Of a DNA stretch of 40,528 nt, positions 28,101-35,096 are shown piece after piece. This DNA comes from a virus. The stretch is taken from the IMG/VR virus record IMGVR_UViG_3300021138_000069, positions 1-40,528 of that record; one strand, written 5' to 3'. The notes below the pieces were generated by a model, which saw only the letters and a list, made by a program, of their open reading frames with translations, had not been told where the DNA came from and did not search any database. How positions within the stretch are numbered: position 1 is the stretch's first letter; each line of letters opens with the position of its first letter. A program made the translations under genes and the position numbers.

Positions 28101-28380
28101 TGTGCGGAACGTCACCAAACGAGTTGTTTTGTGTTTTGTCTTGACGGTATGTGTTGCCAAAATAAGGACTGGCATAGTTTACCTTGCGCCAGTTTTGATC
28201 GTCATTTTCGTCACTGCCAAAGTCAGGAATCCATACACGTAGTCTACCATCACGTGCTGGCGAAAGGTTGTCTTTGACTATGCCAATATAGATACCAGTG
28301 TCGTTTTTGACGCCGGCTACTGCGTCTCGATTAAAGTTTTTTGGTACTTTCTTACCAACTATGTTGTCTGAGTATGCCAT
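25111..28380 (-). CDS. 5: Baseplate spike/hub gp5 with three cell-wall hydrolase domains, 1089 aa
   Basis: Residues 25-135 are the gp5 OB-fold (GIYIGIVKDNLSPARDGRLR, then DLGNQVLCCFVNGQPDRGFW). Residues about 285-420 form a VgrG/gp5-like beta-helical needle with GDMNLHSDGDINM repeats. Residues about 525-640 look like a lytic transglycosylase/lysozyme fold with candidate catalytic E548 (MYNESIGTFDP) and GLIQF at 569. Residues about 760-900 hold a second lysozyme-like domain with candidate E778 (YYESQFNY) and GKYQ at 792. Residues about 975-1085 match VanY/M15 D-Ala-D-Ala peptidases: SAYRSPADQ, zinc ligands H1043 and D1050 in SPHNEGVAID, and H1081 in AVHIQ. T4 gp5 (575 aa) has one lysozyme, placed between OB and needle. 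Here the enzymes follow the needle. AAGGAATAAACA-ATG fixes the start. Confidence 0.9.
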   Translation of the reverse strand: MAYSDNIVGKKVPKNFNRDAVAGVKNDTGIYIGIVKDNLSPARDGRLRVWIPDFGSDENDDQNWRKVNYASPYFGNTYRQDKTQNNSFGDVPHTYGMWMVPPDLGNQVLCCFVNGQPDRGFWFACTSQGLSQHMVPALGAGNVVDNATVDPSIKASVLTNSTTPQYLPVAEFNENIQGDFTGSFYNNAKPVHGIQANILFMQGLDRDKTRGAISSNSQRETPSYVFGISTPGRPLGKDPADDPGYLDKVNSGTIPQDQYSVPTRKGGHTFVMDDGDVNGVDQLIRLRTASGHQLLMSDDQSTIYVSHKNGTTWVEISDSGVNLYTKGDFSVRSEGDMNLHSDGDINMQAVGSVNIDSGVAHTMTSPQIKIGGAESTVIYGAKMSMGGGEIIVSSDGKLSMSSAAAMKINGSTIDINGGGGGSSIPNPTIKKAQHADTTYDGQATKLWSGVPGATDSVVKVLPSHEPWTRTQPAVPLTKEVGNNICAPKSGTTPVYTLPPPNNNKLDHGKVKGQPVPWSTDTTFLDKVKSVAASLNANYIDMLAFMYNESIGTFDPAIQGPQLKQGRPVGLIQFLPATAIGLKTTVEALAELSRVDQMDWVLNYYNYFKFTTKAPTPKLQDLYLCVFWPNAVGKPDDYIIAQPNSDVAQANRGLQAADGSITCASVGAAAAKNLPLVQQALANAGAAPAQSGTLSSGNGSTITDGSGNPVRTGTTSTSGNMTDLGITAAAGEKVALPTCPAEFLAKTTTYSPTGGVGTNSPKFTQLQVKAMMAELGYYESQFNYSLINVDRIGKYQVDAPYLANVGYIKPDAIKQYGESALSKGESWTGKDGIQSQEDFFASATIQDQIQFNEFTNNYAALVANGGIMTTDDICTAAGMLFVAHQFRSADQALKWRQQGTLIDALGRNGVEYFNQGRYAIDVLSAGGGAVNPEIASSASGPGGANTSGINPDDVFVFANSGSGTRSNFDQLNGTFKNAILQMARDFKLVKGSKITINSAYRSPADQDAIYQRWLAAGGGPNMPTAGGITTPAKPVSLGGKGSPHNEGVAIDSGQCPLIASTVNLAQYGLRWGGTFGKPDAVHIQMSNATQ

Positions 28381-28392
28381 TGTTTATTCCTT

Positions 28393-31092
28393 TTAACCCG
28401 GAGCTCCGGCTAATACTATTGGTTCGCCTTGAGCATTTGCTCCAGTTCCAATTGGCACAGTGGGTGCTTCTTTTGCTATACTTGATAATGATGGTGTGCC
28501 GGGCCATTCTGCCGGCACTTGTTCATACGGGTCAATCAAGTCATTGGGATTGTTAATTGGTGCTGAGGGGACATTTGCATCTCCGTCGGCAAATGGCAAG
28601 GATGTGCTTGTTTGTGGTGGGCCAACAAAATTGGCCGACTTTTGAATATTGTTTGTGGATATTGCCGGGTTATTTGTTTTATCAGTTTGTGCTGCATCCG
28701 CAGTTCTTTCCACATCAACCACATTGTCCCAGCCAGTTGCGGGCAGTCCAGTAATTTCGGGTTGGTTAGCATATCTAACTGTGTTTAGTTTTTGCGTGAA
28801 TTTTCCGCCCTTGAACTCGCTTTCGACTGTGAGTATCTTATAGTATCCGCTGAAGTAGCTGACCTTGTAAGGGCCGTCGGTGCGTAATAGACCGGTATCA
28901 TCATCAAAATCCACGGGAGTTTTAAAAGTGACTGTGCAAAAAATTTCACCGTTGTCCATGGCCAAACTGCCTTGTGTGCCACTGGGCACAAATTGCTCGT
29001 TGTAATTTAATCCCAACACCATTGGATTGTACTGTATATCATCTTGCTTGATAAACTGCGGATCTCCCAAGATATCTAGTTTTAAATTTATCATGTCGGC
29101 ACCGGCACTGGTGTAAATGTCTTTGGCCAAGGCTGCTGCATTTTGAGTGTCAGATCTAGTTTGCATTTGCCCGGCAGTGAGACTGTCATCATGTGAGACA
29201 ACTTCAGATATTACGGGTTGTATACCGGTACTGCTTTTTGTTATGCCCGAGCCCGCATCAGGATTCTTGGCATTGTCGTCAACAGTCTTGGATATATTGG
29301 TTGCAGTAGTGCTGGCTTTGTTTACTTGTATAGCAGTAAAAAACAGTGCATTGAAGTTGATGTCAAAATTGATGACTTCAGTATTTTGTCCAGTGTAGAT
29401 GTATTGATAATCTTTTACTGGCTTTGGCGGTAAACTTATATCGGCTGCAGGATGTCTACTGTTGTGATAAGTGTATTTTTGAATGTTGTAAGTTACTATT
29501 TTACCCCATTTGTTTCTTACTCGATCAAAGTTGGTGAGCTCCACTTGTGGCACAACTCGATACCAGTTCACAGGCTGGCCTTTAAGCAAGTCACTGGCTT
29601 TTTGTGCTGATAGCTTTTGCCCGGGTTTGAGTTTGGCCTGTATTGCAGGATCGTTCAATTGATTCAAAATGTAGTCACTGTTCAGCATCACCATGTCAAT
29701 AATGGCCAGTATTTGTGTACCAGCATTGAGGTTGTGCACTGTTTGTGTTAAATCTGGGCCCACTGCTTGTGGTCCTGTGTTACTGGTGCTGTTGGCCTTG
29801 CTTGTGGTATTGACACCTGTTGCCGGAACATCGCGCACCGTGGTCTTTTGCGGATCTACAATTTTTGCACTGGCAATGTCAGGATCAATATTGAATCTTA
29901 TTACGTCAACTACACCAACATTGCCGTTGGCCAATTCACGTGCATTCCAAACATTGTACGCTCCGGGCAAACTTTTTGTAGTTATCGTGCTTGGTGCTGG
30001 TGGCGGTGCTGGCGGTGCTTCCCCGCGTTGCATGGCTGCCATTTGTTCATCATCGCTTTGATACTTGGAATTAAATTGTTGTCGTTGTTTGTTGTTGGCA
30101 TCTGCGTTTGCAGCCTGCTCTCTAAAAGTATCAACTGCAGAAACTTGTTCGGCAGTGATGTCGTTGAAAAAATAGTCAGACACAGTGCCAGCGGTGACAT
30201 TGAAATTGCTTTTGAGCACTTGAGTAGAAGCAAAATTACCTTGGTAGTTGAACGGCACTGCTTGTACTGCATACTCTGAACCTTTGCCGGTGGCACGTAT
30301 TTGTATGTTGATGAGTTTGATACAGATCCACTTTCGTTGTTCTGTCATTGTAATTTGGTTGCCCTCGTCATCATAACCAAAAAAGTTTATTTCCAACAGG
30401 TATGGAGTTTCTAAATAGTTTGCACCATCTAGTTCGTCACGATTGAGGTCTAGCAATCGATTCATCAAGGTCATGCCATAGGGCTCGATAATAGTAAATT
30501 TTATTTCTACACTGTTGGTTGACCGTGTTTCGGCATTGAGGCCAATTACTGTGGTCATGGACAAGCCGTCAAAGTAAAAATCATCTGTAAACACCGTTGA
30601 CCGTTGAGTACCAACACCGTTGGGCGTATAAGGTTTGTTATATCGGTTGGCTCCGCTGATGATGTTTCTGGTGGGCACAAAATTATCGGGATTTTCCACC
30701 ATGTTTTTATAGTCAGCAGCAGTGAGTGCGTGGAGATTTATATTATAAGTGTACGAAGCAAACTCACTCAAGGGGTTGGGGGTTACCACTCGAGTCTGGT
30801 CAACTCCGCCAAGTTCTATGGGATCTATTGCTGCTTGAGACAATGCATCATCTGAAATTTCAGCATTGCTTTTTTTAGTTGGGGTTGGTACCGGACTTGA
30901 ACTATCTTCCCATCCGTCGCCAGTTCCCCCGTCAAATGACCCACTGTCTATTTTAGTGCCGCCGCTATCAGTTCCAGTATTTTGTGTAGCAAGATTTTTT
31001 GATGGTGCTACAGCATCACCAGCGGTGCCAGCCGCTTGAGCTTGTGCTTTATCTGCTTGTACCTGTGCTCGTTGTGCTTGGGTTAATGGCAT
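28393..31092 (-). CDS. Baseplate hub protein, gp27-like, 899 aa
   Basis: The protein lies immediately before the gp5 spike gene, where the gp27-type hub would be expected. Residues 1-95 are a low-complexity Ala/Gln/Gly/Ser/Asp region with no predicted fold. The core contains FTIIEPYGMTLMNRLLDLNR and YLLEINFFGYDDEGN typical of hub beta-barrels, and it closes with SGYYKILTVESEFKGGKF followed by a strand like those ending phage hub proteins (gp27/gpD type). A PPAPPPAPS linker near residue 362 and a Pro/Asn-rich C-terminal tail of about 110 residues add to its length (T4 gp27 is 391). It would form the trimeric ring that carries gp5 and caps the tube. The gp27 label rests on position and local motifs. 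Confidence 0.75.
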   Translation of the reverse strand: MPLTQAQRAQVQADKAQAQAAGTAGDAVAPSKNLATQNTGTDSGGTKIDSGSFDGGTGDGWEDSSSPVPTPTKKSNAEISDDALSQAAIDPIELGGVDQTRVVTPNPLSEFASYTYNINLHALTAADYKNMVENPDNFVPTRNIISGANRYNKPYTPNGVGTQRSTVFTDDFYFDGLSMTTVIGLNAETRSTNSVEIKFTIIEPYGMTLMNRLLDLNRDELDGANYLETPYLLEINFFGYDDEGNQITMTEQRKWICIKLINIQIRATGKGSEYAVQAVPFNYQGNFASTQVLKSNFNVTAGTVSDYFFNDITAEQVSAVDTFREQAANADANNKQRQQFNSKYQSDDEQMAAMQRGEAPPAPPPAPSTITTKSLPGAYNVWNARELANGNVGVVDVIRFNIDPDIASAKIVDPQKTTVRDVPATGVNTTSKANSTSNTGPQAVGPDLTQTVHNLNAGTQILAIIDMVMLNSDYILNQLNDPAIQAKLKPGQKLSAQKASDLLKGQPVNWYRVVPQVELTNFDRVRNKWGKIVTYNIQKYTYHNSRHPAADISLPPKPVKDYQYIYTGQNTEVINFDINFNALFFTAIQVNKASTTATNISKTVDDNAKNPDAGSGITKSSTGIQPVISEVVSHDDSLTAGQMQTRSDTQNAAALAKDIYTSAGADMINLKLDILGDPQFIKQDDIQYNPMVLGLNYNEQFVPSGTQGSLAMDNGEIFCTVTFKTPVDFDDDTGLLRTDGPYKVSYFSGYYKILTVESEFKGGKFTQKLNTVRYANQPEITGLPATGWDNVVDVERTADAAQTDKTNNPAISTNNIQKSANFVGPPQTSTSLPFADGDANVPSAPINNPNDLIDPYEQVPAEWPGTPSLSSIAKEAPTVPIGTGANAQGEPIVLAGAPG

Positions 31093-31094
31093 CG

Positions 31095-31406
31095 TTAAAT
31101 ACCTAGACTAGTTGATATTGTGGTTTTTTTAGGAAGATAAATTGTTACACCAGCTTGAAAATCAAATATGGGATCGTCTAAGGTGTTGGGGTTACGTGCG
31201 CGAAACACCCACCACAATGCACTGTCACTATACAGGTCATTGGCCAATAAATCAGGTCGATATTGATAGATGCTGTTTATGGTGAATAACACATCATCGG
31301 CTTGTTTTTCAATAGTGGGATAAACCAATAAATCTAAAAATTGCCCGTTGCCAAATGTGTTGGTTTTCGCATAAGGGCTGCTTTTGTTGTAAACAACTGC
31401 GGCCAT
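31095..31406 (-). CDS. 53: Baseplate wedge gp53-like protein, 103 aa
   Basis: The segment YQYRPDLLANDLYSDSALWW, followed by VFRARNPN, DPIFDF and AGVTIYLP, is the LysM-like core of gp53 and related tail proteins that clamp neighbouring wedges. It is shorter than T4 gp53 (196). The ATG overlaps the TAA of the upstream gene by one base (TAATG), and a strong GGAGG lies inside the end of that gene, so the two are translationally coupled. It keeps the wedge genes next to the hub genes. Confidence 0.85.
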   Translation of the reverse strand: MAAVVYNKSSPYAKTNTFGNGQFLDLLVYPTIEKQADDVLFTINSIYQYRPDLLANDLYSDSALWWVFRARNPNTLDDPIFDFQAGVTIYLPKKTTISTSLGI

Positions 31407-32284
31407 TATAAGAATCCTCCGTTACCAGACAACAGTTTGCCTTTGCTGAATGCATTGAGATTCATACTGTTGTGTATTTTGCTACGACTGTATATGGGTT
31501 GAACTGTGACTGTGATCTGACTGGTAGTTGGCAGTCGTGCTACGTTTTGTGCAGTTGAACTTGCGGACCCATTGTTTTCGTAAATGGTTTGCGCTCCGCC
31601 CAAGGCCGAAGAATATTTGAATTCCAAATAGTCACAGTCAGCAGGCATGGTGTGCTGAAAACTGGTGACTATACAGGTCACGTGTGGAAAGTAAAAATCT
31701 CCGTAACCGTCTAGATAAACCACCGGGGGCGGATTACCTGCTTGTGGATCTGATCCAAAAAACATCTTGGTACAACTTCTAAAAAAGTAAATGGTTGATA
31801 GCAGATACAAGGCCTCATCGGTGTTTTGCACGGTGAAGTCGCCAGTGATGGTGATTGGTCCCACATCTGATCCGTCATAAAAGTAATTTTTATAGTTGCT
31901 GTGTGTCAATGCTTGTTCTTGATAACGTGCATTGTGTGTGACTGTGATGCTGGGAGTATAGGGGAATATCACACCGCCAGTTCTTTTTAAAATGTTTAAA
32001 AATGTATTTGATTTGTCATTGTAAAAAATCTTGCTGGCCGGTGGCAAACTGATTCTTACACGCCAATCTTGTTTGTTGGGATTTTTTGGATCTTTGGCAT
32101 TTACAATGTTCTTTGTTGGAGTCTTGTTTAACGGGAAGAATCCGCTGATGCCGCCATCAAACAGGCCCGAAATCTGTTTTCTAATTCCAGCAGGATCAAC
32201 AATGTTCAATGCTGTATCTAGCAATCCGCCCTTGGGTGTGAGCCCAGCTGAGTCTTGTATTCCAATTGATCCTTGTAATGGCAT
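31406..32284 (-). CDS. Tail tube-baseplate junction protein (gp48/gp54-like), 292 aa
   Basis: The core, VRISLPPASKIFYNDKSN, then GGVIFPYTPSITVTHNARYQ and GDFTVQNTDEALYLLSTIYF, with a late VTSFQHTMPADCDYLEFKY strand, is the conserved gp48/gp54 family that caps the hub and starts tail-tube assembly; the fold is related to the tube protein gp19. Length is near T4 gp54 (320) and gp48 (364), and I cannot tell which of the two it represents. The N-terminal 60 residues are flexible and Gly-rich. It is the first gene of the minus-strand tail run, with a late-promoter octamer 23 bases upstream and an AAGGATAATTTGCT-ATG start. Confidence 0.85.
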   Translation of the reverse strand: MPLQGSIGIQDSAGLTPKGGLLDTALNIVDPAGIRKQISGLFDGGISGFFPLNKTPTKNIVNAKDPKNPNKQDWRVRISLPPASKIFYNDKSNTFLNILKRTGGVIFPYTPSITVTHNARYQEQALTHSNYKNYFYDGSDVGPITITGDFTVQNTDEALYLLSTIYFFRSCTKMFFGSDPQAGNPPPVVYLDGYGDFYFPHVTCIVTSFQHTMPADCDYLEFKYSSALGGAQTIYENNGSASSTAQNVARLPTTSQITVTVQPIYSRSKIHNSMNLNAFSKGKLLSGNGGFL

Positions 32285-32307
32285 AGCAAATTATCCTTGT
32301 ATATCTA

Positions 32308-32315
32308 TATTTATG
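32308..32315 (-). promoter_or_regulatory. Late promoter octamer CATAAATA
   Basis: Reads CATAAATA on the minus strand, 23 bases before the first gene of the tail module. It probably drives the gp48/54, gp53, hub and spike genes. It lies in the 116-base divergent region shared with gp55. Confidence 0.7.
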
Positions 32316-32345
32316 GATAAAATAAACTGCTACTATTATAAAAAG

Positions 32346-32384
32346 GTTGACTCGTGCACAATAAATATGTTAGTATATGCTAAC
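32346..32384 (+). promoter_or_regulatory. gp55 upstream region: promoter-like elements and a palindrome
   Basis: Three elements overlap here. A TTGACT at 32346 and TAGTAT at 32371 form a weak sigma70-like pair with a 19-base spacer. An AATAAATA at 32360-32367 matches the late octamer on the plus strand. A 16-base near-palindrome, GTTAGTAT/ATGCTAAC with one mismatched pair, spans 32369-32384. They lie just before the gp55 ribosome site. Early transcription followed by late self-activation is plausible; which element works is not decided by sequence. Confidence 0.4.
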
Positions 32385-32400
32385 TAATAAGGAAGCAAAG

Positions 32401-33282
32401 GTGAAACATAATTACCTCAACAACAAAGACATACTAAAAGAGATACACAAAAGCAAGACAACATATTGCAGTTATACTCGACCCGAATACGCTGATTACG
32501 ACATGATACTGCCCGAAATCGGAAAAATAAACAAAAAGAACATCTTGGAAGCTAGAAAATTACGTGCCGAACGACTAGCTAAACTAGCACACGAGGCTGC
32601 TACAACCGATGGTGTTAAACGCAAATTGGACGAGTTTGAGATCAAACTCAAGGACATTGCAACTACAGATGTGGTGTTTAGAGTAATGACCTGGGATCAT
32701 ATTCCGGTCGACGATGCCAAAACCAAAAAAGCACGTATGACTGCCTTGGAAATTGAGGACGATGAAGATCCTTTGTTAACCGAATACGATGAAATGGATT
32801 TGACACACACCAAATATGTCAAAGTAAATTTTCCACCCTTTCAGCATTTCAAAGTGGACGAAGCCGGCAAGCCTGTGCTAGTGGGCAAGAGTCACTGGCA
32901 GGGCGATTTAGAAACTGGCGAGTTTGGCAAAATGCACGGTAATATGACCAAGAAACTGGCCCATATGTTTATGAAACTGTGTGAACGCTATGCAACACGT
33001 AGCAATTGGCGCGGATATACTTACAACGATGAGATGCGTAGCCAAGCACTGCTACAACTGACTTATATAGGATTACGCTTTGATGAATCAAAATCGGCCA
33101 ATCCGTTCGCTTATTACACAGCCGCAGTTACTAACTCATTTACTCGAGTGCTGAACATTGAAAAACGCAATCAAAACATACGCGACGACATATTAGAGAT
33201 GTCGGGTCTTAATCCCTCTTACACTCGTCAGGGCATGAGTAGTGGATATAGTGGTGGAGGGGGGCACGAATCAGACGAATAG
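32401..33282 (+). CDS. 55: Late-transcription sigma factor gp55-like, 293 aa
   Basis: gp55 binds host RNA polymerase core and directs it to TATAAATA-type promoters, which occur before many genes in this window. The C-terminal core (KKLAHMFMKLCERYATRSNW, YTYNDEMRSQALLQLTYIGL, then SANPFAYYTAAVTNSFTRVL) is the conserved gp55 region-2-like part. The N-terminus HNYLNNKDILKEI also fits. Between them is about 100 residues (FRVMTWDHIPVDD to FGKMHGN) with an acidic patch, absent from T4 gp55 (185 aa). The C-terminus ends SSGYSGGGG with no evident hydrophobic clamp-binding motif. I choose the GTG at 32401 because AAGGA lies 7 bases upstream; an in-frame ATG at 32377 has no ribosome site and falls inside a palindrome. 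Confidence 0.9.
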   Translation: MKHNYLNNKDILKEIHKSKTTYCSYTRPEYADYDMILPEIGKINKKNILEARKLRAERLAKLAHEAATTDGVKRKLDEFEIKLKDIATTDVVFRVMTWDHIPVDDAKTKKARMTALEIEDDEDPLLTEYDEMDLTHTKYVKVNFPPFQHFKVDEAGKPVLVGKSHWQGDLETGEFGKMHGNMTKKLAHMFMKLCERYATRSNWRGYTYNDEMRSQALLQLTYIGLRFDESKSANPFAYYTAAVTNSFTRVLNIEKRNQNIRDDILEMSGLNPSYTRQGMSSGYSGGGGHESDE

Positions 33283-33290
33283 TATAAATA
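33283..33290 (+). promoter_or_regulatory. Exact T4-type late promoter TATAAATA
   Basis: A perfect consensus octamer starting just after the gp55 stop and 62 bases before the GIY-YIG ORF start. It is the only exact match at a gene boundary here, and it would express the homing endonuclease late, as in T4 I-TevI. Confidence 0.75.
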
Positions 33291-33295
33291 TAAGT

Positions 33296-33325
33296 GTAGT
33301 TCGCGGGCGTCCACTCCCCAACTAC
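33296..33325 (+). other. Predicted hairpin in the leader of the homing endonuclease mRNA
   Basis: Arms GTAGTT (33296-33301) and AACTAC (33320-33325) pair perfectly, with an inner GGG/CCC pairing possible. No T-run follows, so it is not a typical terminator. A further TACTC (33323-33327) can pair with GAGTA (33341-33345) at the ribosome site, which could damp translation from read-through early transcripts. This is a pairing seen by eye only. Confidence 0.4.
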
Positions 33326-33352
33326 TCTAATACTTTATAGGAGTACCAGCAA

Positions 33353-34024
33353 ATGTATTTACACTACTATGTCTATGCTTATTTGAGAAAAAACGGAACC
33401 CCGTACTATATCGGCAAAGGTAAAGGTAACCGAGCATATGACGATCATGTCACACATCGTCCACCAAAACATAAATCACGAATTGTTTTCTTAGAAACTG
33501 GGTTATCCGAACTTGGATCGCTAGCAATTGAACGAAGATATATTCGTTGGTATGGACGAAAGGATATTGGTACTGGTATATTGCATAATAAAACCGATGG
33601 CGGAGATGGCTTAACTGCTGCGTCTATTGAGACTCGAAAAAAGATATCTATTAGTAGGACTGGAAAATGTGTTGGCGAAGGAAATCCTTTTTATAATAAA
33701 AAGCATTCTAAAGAAACATTAGAAATAATGAGTTTAAAAAAGAAAGGGAAACGCACTGGTCCTTTTTCTGAAGAGAGATGTAAAAATATCTCTAATAGTT
33801 TAAAAGGAAAGCCAAAATCAGCAGAATGGTCAGCGGTTGCAAAAAAGAATAGAACTAACCGGCCTTGGTCCGAGGCTCGTAAAAATGCAGGCAGAAAAGT
33901 AATGACTCCATATGGGGTTTTTAATTCTATGTCCGAAGCCGAACGAGAACTAGGCCTTGGGCATAATGTTATATCTTATAGAGTCAAGACTCAACCAGAC
34001 ACTTATTATATTATTAAGAAATAA
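33353..34024 (+). CDS. Free-standing GIY-YIG homing endonuclease, 223 aa
   Basis: Residues 4-90 are the GIY-YIG nuclease: YYVYAY, then [13 protein letters not shown], catalytic arginine in the following helix, the metal-binding glutamate in [12 protein letters not shown] and the asparagine in LHNKTDGG. Next are NUMOD3-like DNA-binding repeats ([31 protein letters not shown]). The C-terminus ([20 protein letters not shown]) is a NUMOD1/helix-turn-helix-like module. Such genes are mobile and cut intronless or uninserted alleles, often in flanking conserved genes; here it stands between gp55 and gp47. Base composition is AT-rich. TAGGAG precedes the ATG, and an exact late promoter lies in the leader. 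No intron is evident. Confidence 0.92.
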   Translation: MYLHYYVYAYLRKNGTPYYIGKGKGNRAYDDHVTHRPPKHKSRIVFLETGLSELGSLAIERRYIRWYGRKDIGTGILHNKTDGGDGLTAASIETRKKISISRTGKCVGEGNPFYNKKHSKETLEIMSLKKKGKRTGPFSEERCKNISNSLKGKPKSAEWSAVAKKNRTNRPWSEARKNAGRKVMTPYGVFNSMSEAERELGLGHNVISYRVKTQPDTYYIIKK

Positions 34025-34028
34025 TTTG

Positions 34029-34044
34029 GCAAATTGTAATTTGC
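34029..34044. promoter_or_regulatory. Perfect palindrome, possible operator upstream of gp47
   Basis: Arms GCAAATT and AATTTGC are exact inverted repeats separated by two bases. The loop is too short for a stable RNA hairpin, so a protein-binding site is more likely. It overlaps the -35 element of the promoter predicted for gp47. Confidence 0.4.
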
Positions 34045-34070
34045 TATCTCACAACAACTTGTGTTAAAAT
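34041..34070 (+). promoter_or_regulatory. Sigma70-like extended -10 promoter for the gp47-gp46 operon
   Basis: TTGCTA at 34041 and TAAAAT at 34065 have an 18-base spacer, and TGT precedes the -10 (extended -10). A start about 7 bases downstream falls on or beside the gp47 ATG at 34077. No late octamer is present, which fits early or middle expression of recombination genes. Confidence 0.5.
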
Positions 34071-34076
34071 AATAAA

Positions 34077-35096
34077 ATGACTAATTTATTTAAAAAGGCA
34101 GCAGTCTTTACCGATCTCCATATCGGGCTCAAGAGCAACAGTATTTTACACAACGAAGATTGTTGGAATTTTATCAAGTGGATGACCGCTAAAGCTCTCG
34201 AGGAGGGGTGCGAAACTGCCATCATGACCGGCGATTGGCATAACAATCGTGCTAGTATTAATATAATAAGTCTTAACTATTCATTGCAATGCTTAGAACA
34301 CCTTAGTAAGAATTTTAAGCAGGTATTTGTGATTCCAGGCAATCACGATTTGTATTATCGGGATAAAAGAGATGTTAATTCTGTTGCGTGGGCAAAACAT
34401 CTAGAAAATGTTGTGATTATTGATGGATTTATGTCAACCGGGGATGTAGTATTTGCTCCGTGGCTTATTGGTGACGATTACAAAAAAATTCCAAAATTAA
34501 AAGGCCGATACATGTTTGGGCACTTTGAACTGCCGGGATATTTAATGAATGCTATGATTGCATTACCAGAAAGCCATGGAGATATTAAACGCGAACACTT
34601 CAGCAACTTTGATCATGTGTTTACCGGACACTTTCACAAACGTCAAACACAACGAAATATAACCTATATCGGGAATTGCTTTCCGCACAACTACGCCGAT
34701 GCTGGCGACGACGATCGCGGCCTTACCATACTAGAATGGGGCAAGGAACCCGAGTATCATGCATGGCCCAACCAACCACGTTATCGTGTATTTAATTTGA
34801 GTGATGTACTAACACATACAGAATCTATGTTGCGACCCGGAATGCATGTTCGAGTAAATTTAGATGTGGATATCAGTTACGAAGAAGCAACTTTTATCAA
34901 AGAAACATTTATCAATACTTACCATTTAAGAGAAATTACCCTGATTCCCGCTAAGGTAACCGAGTTGACTGAATACCAAATACAAGGTAATATTGAATTT
35001 GAAAGTGTAGATCAAATTGTCTATAGTCAACTTACTACTATAGACAGCAAGCAATACGATCCCAACTTGCTACTCGATTTGTATAGAAATTTATGA
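34077..35096 (+). CDS. 47: Recombination nuclease subunit gp47 (Mre11/SbcD-like), 339 aa
   Basis: This is a calcineurin-like metallophosphoesterase with all the expected metal-binding motifs: FTDLHIG (D13, H15), TGDWHNN (D53), PGNHD (N89-D91), H149 in FGHFELPG and TGHFHKR (H185, H187). It has the same length as T4 gp47 (339). With gp46 it forms the Mre11-Rad50-type complex that resects double-strand ends for recombination-dependent replication and host DNA degradation. No Shine-Dalgarno is seen before the ATG, and the predicted transcription start coincides with it. The stop overlaps the next gene's ATG (ATGA). Confidence 0.95.
   Translation: MTNLFKKAAVFTDLHIGLKSNSILHNEDCWNFIKWMTAKALEEGCETAIMTGDWHNNRASINIISLNYSLQCLEHLSKNFKQVFVIPGNHDLYYRDKRDVNSVAWAKHLENVVIIDGFMSTGDVVFAPWLIGDDYKKIPKLKGRYMFGHFELPGYLMNAMIALPESHGDIKREHFSNFDHVFTGHFHKRQTQRNITYIGNCFPHNYADAGDDDRGLTILEWGKEPEYHAWPNQPRYRVFNLSDVLTHTESMLRPGMHVRVNLDVDISYEEATFIKETFINTYHLREITLIPAKVTELTEYQIQGNIEFESVDQIVYSQLTTIDSKQYDPNLLLDLYRNL

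Noticed and set aside
32377-32400. ATG at 32377 as the gp55 start
   Set aside because: No ribosome site precedes it and it falls in a palindrome; the GTG at 32401 has AAGGA at correct spacing.
33296-33325. Rho-independent terminator after gp55
   Set aside because: A hairpin is present but no T-run follows; a leader structure is the better reading.
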